From: Micromonospora carbonacea
Lineage (GTDB): Bacteria > Actinomycetota > Actinomycetes > Mycobacteriales > Micromonosporaceae
Direction: 5' to 3'
Length of the DNA stretch: 64,000 nucleotides
NCBI RefSeq assembly: GCF_014205165.1
Contig: NZ_JACHMZ010000001.1
Coordinates: 3,640,501 to 3,704,500, forward strand
In this document: one piece after another, positions 41,836 to 49,608 of the stretch
Layout of the letters: every line of letters begins with the position of its first letter
How positions within the stretch are numbered: the stretch's first letter is position 1
The notes under the pieces: model-generated
What the model was told of the DNA's origin: nothing
Seen by the model: only the letters and a program-made list of their open reading frames with translations
The model's database searches: none
Program-made: the position numbers and the translations under genes

Positions 41836-42579
41836 TCAGAGCCGGGCCCACAGGGCGGGCACGTTCGGCGGCTCCCAGCCGGGCAGGGCGGTGTGGGCCT
41901 GCACGCACCGGTACGCCGCCCCGCCGTAGGTGACCTGGTCACCCACCCGGTACGCCTGACCGGCCGTCCAGGTGCCGCCCGGCGCGGGGGTGGTCGGCGC
42001 GGGGGTGGGCGTCCTCGTCGGCGACGGGGACGGCGTCGGGTTGGTGGGCGTGGGCGTGGGGGTGCCGCCGGTGCCGATCTGGAGGTCCACGCAGGAGTAG
42101 AACGCGTTGGCCGTGTCGGCGATGTTCCAGATGGCGAGCACCTTCTGCCGGCCCGACCAGCCGCCCAGGTTGACGGTGTGCGAGACGGTGGCGTCGGGCT
42201 GTCGCCCACCCCCGTCGACGACCGCGAGCCGGGTCCCGCCGATCCAGTACTCCCAGTTGCTGGTGGCGTGCCGGGCGGTGTTGGTCCAGGTGAAGGTCAC
42301 CGAGCTGCCGACGGGGGTGGCCGGCCAGCCCCGGGCGTCGTCGTCGAGGACGGCGAACTGGCCGATCCCGGCGCTGCAACTGCGCAGCCCCTTCGGGCCC
42401 TCGACGCTCTGCGGCTCGTACTTGATCTGGCCGCAGTCGGGGACCCGGCCCTGGGCGCAGAGCGCCTGCCGGCTCGGCGGTCCCGACACGTAGCCGTGCG
42501 CCTGGGCGGGCACCGCGACGGCCAGGGAGGCGACGACGGCACCCGCCGACGCCAGCGGAAGGACGACCCTTCGACGCAT
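41836..42579 (-). CDS. Secreted AA10 lytic polysaccharide monooxygenase with CBM5/12
   Basis: 247 residues from ATG 42579 (GAAGGAG upstream). The signal peptide ends at AQA, so His28 becomes the N-terminal histidine; His104 completes the copper histidine brace, and Phe160 in ADTANAFYSC occupies the axial position usual for AA10. A Pro/Thr linker (PTPTPTNPTPSPSP) leads to a CBM5/12 module (about 203-247, WTAGQAYRVGDQVTYGG, then YRCVQAHTALPGWEP), which typically binds chitin. It oxidatively cleaves chitin or cellulose. Probably co-transcribed with the DUF305 gene downstream. Confidence 0.94.
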   Translation of the reverse strand: MRRRVVLPLASAGAVVASLAVAVPAQAHGYVSGPPSRQALCAQGRVPDCGQIKYEPQSVEGPKGLRSCSAGIGQFAVLDDDARGWPATPVGSSVTFTWTNTARHATSNWEYWIGGTRLAVVDGGGRQPDATVSHTVNLGGWSGRQKVLAIWNIADTANAFYSCVDLQIGTGGTPTPTPTNPTPSPSPTRTPTPAPTTPAPGGTWTAGQAYRVGDQVTYGGAAYRCVQAHTALPGWEPPNVPALWARL

Positions 42580-42663
42580 GTGACGCTCCTTCGTTCGGGG
42601 CAGGCGTCGGCACACCGCGCCGAGCTGGTCCGATACGCCCACCAGCGACATGCAAGAAACATA

Positions 42664-42683
42664 AATTAAACTTTCTTAACAGT
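42664..42683 (-). promoter_or_regulatory. Candidate hydrolase-promoter element of LPMO gene
   Basis: On the LPMO strand the sequence contains TGTTAAGAAAGTTTAATTTA, with TTAA-GAAAGT-TTAA symmetry, 85-104 bp before the start. It recalls GTTAGGAAAGTTTCC-like elements I associate with actinomycete glycoside hydrolase genes. Confidence 0.35.
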
Positions 42684-42974
42684 AAACCCCCACCTCACCC
42701 CCGCCCCGCCGCCCCGCCCCCGCCCTCGGCGACCAAGAGAAGAGCGTCAGGTTGGAGATCGACCTCGACGCCCCCTCCCTGACCACCGGGGGCGACAGGG
42801 GGAGGACGGGGCCCAGGAGGCGAGGTGGGCAGGGCAGGCGTTCTTTGTCCCGGGCGAGGTCTCGAACAATTGATTCAGGTGGCGGCGTAGGCACAGATAG
42901 TCGGTTCCGCTCGGACAACACGCCATTGATGGCTGTTGACCAACTTTGCACCCTGCCGAAGACAGGAAAGTCTG

Positions 42975-42987
42975 CCTATCCGATAGG
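42975..42987. promoter_or_regulatory. Short perfect palindrome upstream of the encapsulin-type operon
   Basis: CCTATC-C-GATAGG, 6-1-6, about 400 bp before the aminotransferase start, within an AT-rich patch. Candidate operator only. Confidence 0.3.
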
Positions 42988-43385
42988 GAATCGGAATTGC
43001 GGTTCCGGCATTCCGGCCGCCCCAAAGAAACCGCCGGGACACCCTGACCGAGGGTGATCGTCACCAAAGCGAACCGAAGGACGGCCGCCCAGCTCAGGAG
43101 CGCGCCGACCGGCCGGGCCCACCGCCGGCGACAACCGGTGGTCACCGGATCCTTCGCAGCCGACCGGACGGTGGCCGGCGGGCACCACAAAGACGGGTTG
43201 ACGGGCCGCACCCCCAAGGTAATCATGACTGTCACTGGGCGGCGATTGACGCGATTCCGGATCGACGAATTCTCCCACGTCAGTGGGGCTATTCGTGCTG
43301 TCCGCAGGACGCGCGCCGGCCATCGTTCCGCGGGCCGGAGAAAAGCCGGCGGAACACCCGTCAGGAACGAGCGAGGAGTCCGCCG

Positions 43386-44762
43386 GTGAACGGGAACGAC
43401 GAAGCTCCCGCGCCGCCCCGGCCACGGCCGGCGACGCGCCCTGATCGACCGGAGGACCGCCTCGCCCTGCACGGCGGCGCGCCCGTCCGGAGCACCCCCT
43501 GGCCCACCTACGACAAGGGCGCGGTCTTCGTCCACCCCGAGGACGAGGAGGCGGCCTGCCGGGCGGTGCGCAGCCACCTCTACTTCCGCTACGACCACCG
43601 GCCGCAGCACGAGACCGAGTGCGGCCGGTTCGAGGACGAGCTGTGCCGCTTCTTCGGCACCCGGCACGCGCTCGCCGTGTCCAGCGGCACCGCCGCCCTC
43701 GCCCTGGCCATCATGGCGGCGCGGGTGCCCCCGGGTTCCCTCGTCGCCTGTCCCGGGTTCACGTTCGTCGCCACGCCGAGCGCGATCGTCATGGCCGGCT
43801 GCCAGCCGTTCCTCGTCGAGGTGGACGAGGACCTGCGGATGGACCTCGACGACCTGCGCCGCCGCTGGCAGCCGGGGATCGGGGCGATCCTCGTGGTGCA
43901 CATGCGCGGCTTCGCCGCCGACGCCGAGGCCCTCGCCGCGTTCGCCGCCGAGATGGGCGTGCCGCTGATCGAGGACGCGGTGCCCGCGCTCGGCGCGGAG
44001 CTGCGCGGGCGCAAGCTCGGCACGTTCGGGGCAGCGGGAGCGTTCAGCACCCAGTCGGACAAGGCGCTCAACTGCGGCGAGGGCGGCTTCCTGGTCACCG
44101 ACGACACCGAGCTGTTCGCCCGCGCGGTGGCGCTGTCCGGGGCGTACGAGGGGCGGCTACGGCGGCACTTCCCCGACGCCGAGCCGCCGCTGACCGGCCT
44201 CGACCTGCCCCTGCTCAGCCTGCGCATGGACGAGATCCGCGCGGCGCTGCTGCGCGCCGAGATGGCCCGGCTGCCGCAGCGGCTGCGGCTGTTCCACCGC
44301 AACTACGACCGGGTCGCCGCCGCGCTGGCCGACGTGCCGGGCATCGCGATCCGCCGCCCGGTCGCCCCCGGGGCGTATCTCGGGGAGGCGTTCGTGTTCC
44401 GGGTGCCTGGCGGCGACGCGGGCTGGTTCGCCCGCGCGCTGTGCCGGGAGGGCATCGACGCGCGCAACATCGGCGCCGACGACGACCTCAACGTCCGCGC
44501 GTTCTGGAACTGGCGGTTCGCGTACGACACCGACGACGTCGACGCGATCCGGGCGATGCTGCCGCGCACCGCCGGCTACCTGCGCGAGGCCGTCGACGTG
44601 CCGCTGTCGTCGAACCTCACCCCCGACGACTGCGACGACCTGGTGCGGGCGGTGCGCAAGGTGGCCGCCGCGCGGGACGCGGCACCCGTCGGGCCGCCGT
44701 CGACCGGGCCGGCCGGCCCCGTGGTCGCGCCGGCCGGGGCGGCGGAGCCGGTGGGCCGATGA
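43386..44762 (+). CDS. DegT/DnrJ/EryC1/StrS-family PLP aminotransferase
   Basis: 458 residues from GTG 43386 (GAGGAG upstream). The family fold spans about 30-430: VSSGTAALALAI binds PLP phosphate, Asp197 in IEDAVPALGAE pairs with the pyridine nitrogen, and Lys226 in STQSDKALNCGEGG forms the Schiff base. Members transaminate keto-sugars or other ketones. Both ends are unusual: residues 1-25 and 435-458 are Pro/Ala/Gly-rich and look disordered. It leads an operon with an encapsulin-like shell gene, so it could be a cargo enzyme; that is inference. The ATGA overlap with the MFS gene shows coupling. Confidence 0.9.
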   Translation: MNGNDEAPAPPRPRPATRPDRPEDRLALHGGAPVRSTPWPTYDKGAVFVHPEDEEAACRAVRSHLYFRYDHRPQHETECGRFEDELCRFFGTRHALAVSSGTAALALAIMAARVPPGSLVACPGFTFVATPSAIVMAGCQPFLVEVDEDLRMDLDDLRRRWQPGIGAILVVHMRGFAADAEALAAFAAEMGVPLIEDAVPALGAELRGRKLGTFGAAGAFSTQSDKALNCGEGGFLVTDDTELFARAVALSGAYEGRLRRHFPDAEPPLTGLDLPLLSLRMDEIRAALLRAEMARLPQRLRLFHRNYDRVAAALADVPGIAIRRPVAPGAYLGEAFVFRVPGGDAGWFARALCREGIDARNIGADDDLNVRAFWNWRFAYDTDDVDAIRAMLPRTAGYLREAVDVPLSSNLTPDDCDDLVRAVRKVAAARDAAPVGPPSTGPAGPVVAPAGAAEPVGR

Positions 44763-45976
44763 CGGACGACCCCGGCCGCGCCGTGCCGCGCCCCGCCCTG
44801 GTCGGCATCTTCGGCGGGCTGTTCGCCGGCTACCTGGGCCTCACCGCCGTCATCCCGGTGCTGCCGGCGTTCCTGCGCGACCGGCACGCCGCCGGGGACC
44901 TGGTCGTCGGCCTGGTCGTCACGGTCACCGCCGGGACGGCGCTGCTCGTGCGGCCCGTCGCCGGCGCGCTGGCCGACCGGTACGGCCACCGCACCGTGAT
45001 GCTCGTCGGCGCGCTCGTCGCGGCCCTGGGCGGGCTGCTCTACTTCCTGCCGCTCGCGGTGCCGGCGCTGGTGGCGGTGCGGCTGCTGCTCGGCGCGGGC
45101 GAGGCCGCCCTGTTCACCGCCGGGGCGGTGTGGACGGTGGCGCTCGCCCCGCACCACCGCCGGGGCCAGCTCATCGGCCTGTACGGGGTGAGCATGTGGG
45201 GCGGCATCTCCGCCGGCACCTTCCTCGGCGCGACGCTGCAACAGGTCTCCTTCACCGCCGTCTGGGCGCTCGCCGCCGCCGCTCCCCTGCTGGCCGCCGC
45301 CCTGATCGCCGTGGTCCCGGTGCCACCCGGGGAGCCCGGGGCCGCAGCGCGCGGGAAATCCAGGGGCGGCGGTGGGCTGCTGCTGCGCCCGGCGCTGCTG
45401 CCCGGCACGGCGCTCGCCCTCGGCGCCGCCGGGTACGCCGGCCTGGCCGCGTTCGTCGTGCTGCACCTGGACGCGCGCGGCATCGGCTCCGGCGTGCTGG
45501 TGCTGAGCTGCTTCAGCGCCGTGTACGCCGGCACCCGCCTGGTCATCGGCCATCTGCCCGACAAGCTGGGCCCCCGCCGGGTGGCGGCCTGGTCGGCGGC
45601 CGGCGAGGCGGTCGGCCTGACGATCGTCGCGCTCGCGCCGAACCTGCCCGTCGCCGTGGCCGGGGGCGTGGTCACCGGCGTCGGCTTCTCGCTGCTGCAC
45701 CCGTCGCTGGCGCTGATGGTGATGAACCGGGCGGAGCCGACGCGGCAGGGGGCGGCCATCGGGGCGTACACCTCGTTCTGGGATCTGGGGCTCGCCGTGT
45801 GGGGGCCGGTGACGGGCCTGGTCGCGGCGCGGCTCGACTACCCGGCCGTGTTCGGCGTCGGCGCGGCCTGCGCCGTCGCGGCGGCGGCCATGGCGACGTG
45901 GATCGGCCGCCCGGCGGCCGGCACGGGCGGCACCGGGATGTCCGGTAGCGAACGGACGGAGGCCCGCGCGGCATGA
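44759..45976 (+). CDS. MFS transporter
   Basis: 405 residues, about 12 membrane segments. The MFS loop 2-3 motif appears as GALADRYGHRTVMLVG, and motif C-like glycine-rich helices follow (LIGLYGVSMWGGISAGTFLG); a second-half repeat has RLVIGHLPDKLGPRRVA. It overlaps both neighbours by four bases (ATGA at 44759 and 45973). In this biosynthetic operon it is most likely the product exporter. Confidence 0.9.
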   Translation: MTDDPGRAVPRPALVGIFGGLFAGYLGLTAVIPVLPAFLRDRHAAGDLVVGLVVTVTAGTALLVRPVAGALADRYGHRTVMLVGALVAALGGLLYFLPLAVPALVAVRLLLGAGEAALFTAGAVWTVALAPHHRRGQLIGLYGVSMWGGISAGTFLGATLQQVSFTAVWALAAAAPLLAAALIAVVPVPPGEPGAAARGKSRGGGGLLLRPALLPGTALALGAAGYAGLAAFVVLHLDARGIGSGVLVLSCFSAVYAGTRLVIGHLPDKLGPRRVAAWSAAGEAVGLTIVALAPNLPVAVAGGVVTGVGFSLLHPSLALMVMNRAEPTRQGAAIGAYTSFWDLGLAVWGPVTGLVAARLDYPAVFGVGAACAVAAAAMATWIGRPAAGTGGTGMSGSERTEARAA

Positions 45977-46914
45977 GCGACCTGACGGTCCTGTGCGTCA
46001 CCGGCTGGTGCCGCAACGGCAGCACCATCATCGGCAACGTCCTCAACGAGGTGCCCGGCTTCTTCCACGTCGGCGAGCTGCACTTCCTGTGGAAGAACTC
46101 CACCGGCCGGGGCGTCAACGGGCTGTGCGGCTGCGGCCGGGAGCTGACCGCCTGCGACATCTGGTCGCGGGTGCTGCCCGTCGGGCGGCCCGCCGGCCTG
46201 TCGGCCGACGCGCACGCCGAACAGGTGATCGGCCGCCAGCGGTCCCGGGTCCGCACCCGGCACACCTGGCGGGTGCTGCGCCGGGGCCTGTACGACGACG
46301 AGATCCGCGCCCACGCCGAGCTGATGGGCCGGGTCTACCGGGCGGTCGCCGAACGCACCGGCGCGCACACCATCGTGGACACCACGAAGATCCCCGGCGA
46401 GGCGGCCCTGCTGGCGCACCTGCCCGGGATCACCCCGTACTACGTGCACCTGGTGCGCGACCCGCGCGCCGTGGCGCATTCCTGGCGGGAGCCGAAGCAG
46501 TACGTGTACGCGATGTCGGCCGCCAGGAGCACCGCGTACTGGCACGGGTTCAACCTGGCCTCGGCGGCGATCACCCGGCGGCACCCGCAGCGCGCGACGC
46601 TGCTGCGCTACGAGTCGTTCACCGCCGACCCGGCCGGCACGGTCGACGCGCTGCTGCGGCTGTGCGGGGCCGACCCGGCCGGCAACCCGGTGCGCGGGCG
46701 CACCGTCGAGCTGGGCACCAACCACACGGTGACCGGCAACCCCGACCGGTTCCGCAGCGGCCCGACCGTGATCCGCGACAGCGACGAGGCGTGGCGGCGC
46801 ACCCTGTCGCCCGCCGACCGGCTGGCCGCCACCGCCCTGGCCCAGCCCCTGTTCACCCGCTACGGCTACCGGTCGGCCGGGGCGGGCCGGCTGTCACCGA
46901 CCGGCGGAAGGTAG
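45973..46914 (+). CDS. PAPS-dependent sulfotransferase
   Basis: 313 residues. The 5-prime phosphosulfate loop is GWCRNGSTIIGNVLN near residue 11, and the 3-prime phosphate-binding segment is VHLVRDPRAVAHSWR near residue 160, the two landmarks of the Sulfotransfer_1/3 families. Several cysteines (LCGCGRELTAC) cluster near residue 55. It would transfer sulfate from PAPS to a hydroxyl or amine of the cluster product. Translationally coupled to the MFS gene. Confidence 0.9.
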   Translation: MSDLTVLCVTGWCRNGSTIIGNVLNEVPGFFHVGELHFLWKNSTGRGVNGLCGCGRELTACDIWSRVLPVGRPAGLSADAHAEQVIGRQRSRVRTRHTWRVLRRGLYDDEIRAHAELMGRVYRAVAERTGAHTIVDTTKIPGEAALLAHLPGITPYYVHLVRDPRAVAHSWREPKQYVYAMSAARSTAYWHGFNLASAAITRRHPQRATLLRYESFTADPAGTVDALLRLCGADPAGNPVRGRTVELGTNHTVTGNPDRFRSGPTVIRDSDEAWRRTLSPADRLAATALAQPLFTRYGYRSAGAGRLSPTGGR

Positions 46915-46919
46915 GAGAC

Positions 46920-47750
46920 GTGGATCTGGGGCTCACAGGACGGGTGGCGCTCGTCGCCGGCGGGTCCAGCGGCATCGGGCTGGCCTGCGCGAAGGAGTTC
47001 GCCGCCGAGGGCGCGCACGTGGCGATCTGCGGCCGGGACCCGGACCGGCTCGCCGCCGCCGAGCGGGAGCTGGCCGGGGTGGCGAAGGGCCGGGTCAGCG
47101 CCACCGTCGTGGACGTCACCGACGCCGACGCGGCCCGCCGCTGGGTCGACGGGGTGGCCGCCGACCTCGGCGCGGCGCACGTGCTGCTGGTCAGCGGCGG
47201 CAGCCCGCCGATCGGCCCGGCCACCCTGTTCGAGACGGCCGACTACCGGGCCGCCGTCGACCGGGTGCTGCTGCCGGCCGTCGGGCTGGCCCTCGCGGCG
47301 CTGCCGCACCTGCGCGCCGCCGGCTGGGGGCGGCTCGTCTTCGTCGCCTCGGAGACCGCCGCCGTGCCGATCGCCCCGCTGCTGCTGTCCGGGGTGACCC
47401 GGGCCGCGCTGGTCCGCTTCGCCCAGGGCCTCGCCGTGGACGTGGCCCGCGACCGGATCACCGTCAACGTGCTCGCCCCCGGCTCGGTGCGCACCCCGCC
47501 GATGGAGCGGGCCGCCGCCCGGCTCGCCGGCGACGACGGCGACGTCGAGGGGCAGCTCGCCGCCATGGGCCACCACAGCGCGCTGGGCCGGCTGGCCCGC
47601 CCCGAGGAGGTCGCGGCGGTGGCCGCGTTCCTGGCCAGCGAGCGGGCCTCGTTCGTCACCGCCGGGGTGCACCTGGTCGACGGCGGCGCGAGCGCCACCG
47701 GACCGGACCTGCCGCACCTCACCGGCGTCCGGAAGGACACCTACGCCTGA
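46920..47750 (+). CDS. Short-chain dehydrogenase/reductase lacking the YxxxK pair
   Basis: 276 residues from GTG 46920 (TAGGAGAC upstream). The cofactor loop is AGGSSGIG with a downstream Arg (CGRDPDR), favouring NADP(H). Where SDRs have Tyr-X3-Lys this protein reads LSGVTRAAL, so both catalytic residues are absent; the preceding Ser is present (FVASETA). A subgroup of FabG-like SDRs with this LSN/LSG-VxRA pattern is known to me, so it is probably functional in some altered chemistry or in binding. The C-terminal VHLVDGGAS is standard. Confidence 0.88.
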   Translation: MDLGLTGRVALVAGGSSGIGLACAKEFAAEGAHVAICGRDPDRLAAAERELAGVAKGRVSATVVDVTDADAARRWVDGVAADLGAAHVLLVSGGSPPIGPATLFETADYRAAVDRVLLPAVGLALAALPHLRAAGWGRLVFVASETAAVPIAPLLLSGVTRAALVRFAQGLAVDVARDRITVNVLAPGSVRTPPMERAAARLAGDDGDVEGQLAAMGHHSALGRLARPEEVAAVAAFLASERASFVTAGVHLVDGGASATGPDLPHLTGVRKDTYA

Positions 47751-47807
47751 GATCCCCATCCCGGCGGCGGCCTCGCCGGCCGGCGGCACAGCACGAAGGA
47801 GTGCGCG

Positions 47808-48653
47808 ATGTCCACGACCAGCCCCACGTTCACCGAGCGGGACGTCTCCGAGTTCTTCGACCAGACCACCCAGACGTACCTCAGCTTCTGGGACAGCGAG
47901 GGCGTCCTGCACACCGGCTACTTCGCCGACGACGCCGACACCGACTACCACGCCGCCGCCGACCGCACCTCGGACCTGCTGGCCGCCGAGGCGGGCATCG
48001 ACGCCGGGTCGACGGTGCTCGACGTCGGCTGCGGCTGCGGCAACTTCCTGCTGCGGCTGGCCGGGCAGACCGGCTGCCGGGGCGAGGGCCTGGACCTGAG
48101 CATCGAGCGGGTCCGGTTCGCCCAGGCCAAGCTCGCCGAGCGGGGCACCGCGGGCGTCACCTTCCGGCACGGCTCGGCCACCGCCATGCCGTACGACGCG
48201 GGGGCCTTCAGCCACGTGGTCAGCCAGGACGCGCTGTTCCTGGTGCCGGACAAGCCGCGCAGCCACGCCGAGATGCACCGGGTCCTCGCCCCCGGCGGGA
48301 TCCTCGCGGTCACCGACTTCCTCCAGCCCACCACCGACATCGGCGAGGCCGCCCGCCGGCACGTCTACGACCGGGTGCGGTGGAGCGGCGGCTACTCCCT
48401 CGACGGGTACGCCGAGGCGCTGACCGCCGCCGGCTTCGAGGTGCTGACCGCCCGCAGCCTCGACGCCCACATCCGGCAGACGTACCGGGTGCTCGGCGAG
48501 ACGGCCCGGCAGCGGGCCGCCGCCACCGACGACCCGGCCGCCCGGGAGTGGATCCTCGGCTTCGCCGCGTCCTGCGGCGAGATCCAGGCCGCCATCGACC
48601 GGGGCGAGTTCGGCTGGGGGATGTTCGTCGCCCGCAAGCCCGCCGCGCGGTGA
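47808..48653 (+). CDS. Class I SAM-dependent methyltransferase
   Basis: 281 residues. Motif I is VLDVGCGCGNFLLRLAGQ near residue 67, followed by LDLSIERVRFAQ (motif II) and LAPGGILAVTDFL (motif III/post). An N-terminal segment with TYLSFWDSEGVLHTGYF resembles small-molecule N- and C-methyltransferases related to sarcosine/dimethylglycine or gamma-tocopherol enzymes. It probably methylates the operon product or its precursor. GAAGGAG precedes the ATG; 57 bp separate it from the SDR. Confidence 0.9.
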   Translation: MSTTSPTFTERDVSEFFDQTTQTYLSFWDSEGVLHTGYFADDADTDYHAAADRTSDLLAAEAGIDAGSTVLDVGCGCGNFLLRLAGQTGCRGEGLDLSIERVRFAQAKLAERGTAGVTFRHGSATAMPYDAGAFSHVVSQDALFLVPDKPRSHAEMHRVLAPGGILAVTDFLQPTTDIGEAARRHVYDRVRWSGGYSLDGYAEALTAAGFEVLTARSLDAHIRQTYRVLGETARQRAAATDDPAAREWILGFAASCGEIQAAIDRGEFGWGMFVARKPAAR

Positions 48654-48705
48654 CGACCCGACGCGCAGTGACGACCCGAACCGACGCGCAGTGACGACGA
48701 ACCGA
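48644..48705. repeat. Three tandem copies of an 18-bp unit at a gene junction
   Basis: CGCGCGGTGACGACCCGA (48644-48661), CGCGCAGTGACGACCCGA (48662-48679) and a third copy, CGCGCAGTGACGACGAACC (from 48685), cover the methyltransferase stop and the region before the shell gene. Each copy brings a GTGA; the last one offers the alternative GTG start at 48691. Confidence 0.8.
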
Positions 48706-48723
48706 CCGGAAGGTGTGCGCCCG

Positions 48724-49599
48724 ATGCAACGAACCGACGTCATCAAACGGACCATCGCCGAGGTCGTCGAGGACCGCCGCAAGCAGCTCTCGCCGGGGCA
48801 GGTCTTCGTCGACGCCTTCGCCGAGGGCGGCTTCGACACCCGCGTCGACTACGACGTCACCATCACCGACTCGCTGACCAGCTCCCGGCGCAAGCCGCGC
48901 TACCCGTCGCGCAACATGCTGAAGGTGGTGGACCTGTCCCGCGACCCGCAGGAGTTCTACTGGCACGAGAGCCCCGCCCGGCCCGGCGACCCGGCCGTCG
49001 ACGGCGCGGACCTGCGGCGGGAGGCCGCCAACCACTTCCACCGCTCGCCGATCCCGCCGCTGCACACCACGAAGGCGTGGGTGCAGGTGCCCGACGGGCT
49101 GTGGGACGACCCGACCAGCTTCGCCGAGTTCATCAACTACCGCCTGGTGGTGCGGCTCGCCACCGCCGAGAACGTCACCATCCTGCGCGGCGAGGGCGGC
49201 CTGCTGACCATGCCGGACATCGCCCGGCTCACCGACCCGGGCCCGTTCGGCTCCACCATCCTGTCGGCCTGCAACGAGGTGGAGCAGAACGGCAGCACCG
49301 CCGACGGGCTGATCATCAACCCGGCCGACTACTACCGCCTGCTCGGCTCCGGCACGCTGATGCGCGACGTCGAGGAGAACGGCGTGTTCATCGTCCGGAC
49401 CCGGCTGGTCGACCCGGGCACGGCGATCGTCGGCGACTTCGGCCACGGCGCGCTGCTGTTCGACGCCGGCCGGTCGATGATCTCCTTCGCCGAGCCGCCG
49501 CCGGGCACGTTCGCCGAGCCCGGGGTGGCGCTGACCGCCGAGATCTACGAGCGGGTGGTGCTCAACCTGCCCACCTGCTTCTTCGTGGTCAGCCTCTAG
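48724..49599 (+). CDS. HK97-fold shell protein, encapsulin-like (natural-product encapsulin type)
   Basis: 291 residues from ATG 48724 (GGAAGG upstream; GTG 48691 would add 11). The order of elements matches HK97-fold capsids: N-arm and extended loop (about 30-125), spine helix SFAEFINYRLVVRLATAEN (132-150), GEGGLL loop, P-domain helix with DGLIINPADYYRLL (194-207), A-domain strands with GTAIVGDFGHGALLFDAG (232-249) and the final ERVVLNLPTCFFVVSL (276-291). No terminase, portal, protease or tail genes are near, and the neighbours are biosynthetic enzymes, so a nanocompartment of the published family 3 natural-product encapsulin type fits better than a prophage remnant. Confidence 0.8.
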   Translation: MQRTDVIKRTIAEVVEDRRKQLSPGQVFVDAFAEGGFDTRVDYDVTITDSLTSSRRKPRYPSRNMLKVVDLSRDPQEFYWHESPARPGDPAVDGADLRREAANHFHRSPIPPLHTTKAWVQVPDGLWDDPTSFAEFINYRLVVRLATAENVTILRGEGGLLTMPDIARLTDPGPFGSTILSACNEVEQNGSTADGLIINPADYYRLLGSGTLMRDVEENGVFIVRTRLVDPGTAIVGDFGHGALLFDAGRSMISFAEPPPGTFAEPGVALTAEIYERVVLNLPTCFFVVSL

Positions 49600-49608
49600 G
49601 CCGCCGGG

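Larger units (their letters stand above)
42580..43385. other. 806-bp intergenic region, AT-richer than its surroundings
   Basis: Separates the LPMO gene from the encapsulin-type biosynthetic operon. Near the LPMO end (42664-42683), ATTAAACTTTCTTAACAGTA reads as TTAAGAAAGTTTAA on the gene's strand, a likely control element for a secreted polysaccharide-degrading enzyme. Near the middle is CCTATC-C-GATAGG. The rest (42850-43380) shows unusual codon-free composition, with several A/T-rich patches; open frames there lack codon bias and ribosome-binding sites. It probably carries the promoter and a long leader of the operon at 43386. Confidence 0.6.

Noticed and set aside
42976..43425. Small frames in the 806-bp gap (both strands)
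   Set aside because: No codon bias, ribosome-binding site or recognisable motif; they overlap the aminotransferase start region.
48724..49599. Prophage remnant as explanation for the capsid-fold gene
   Set aside because: No terminase, portal, protease, tail, integrase or attachment site nearby, and the gene is embedded in a coupled biosynthetic operon.
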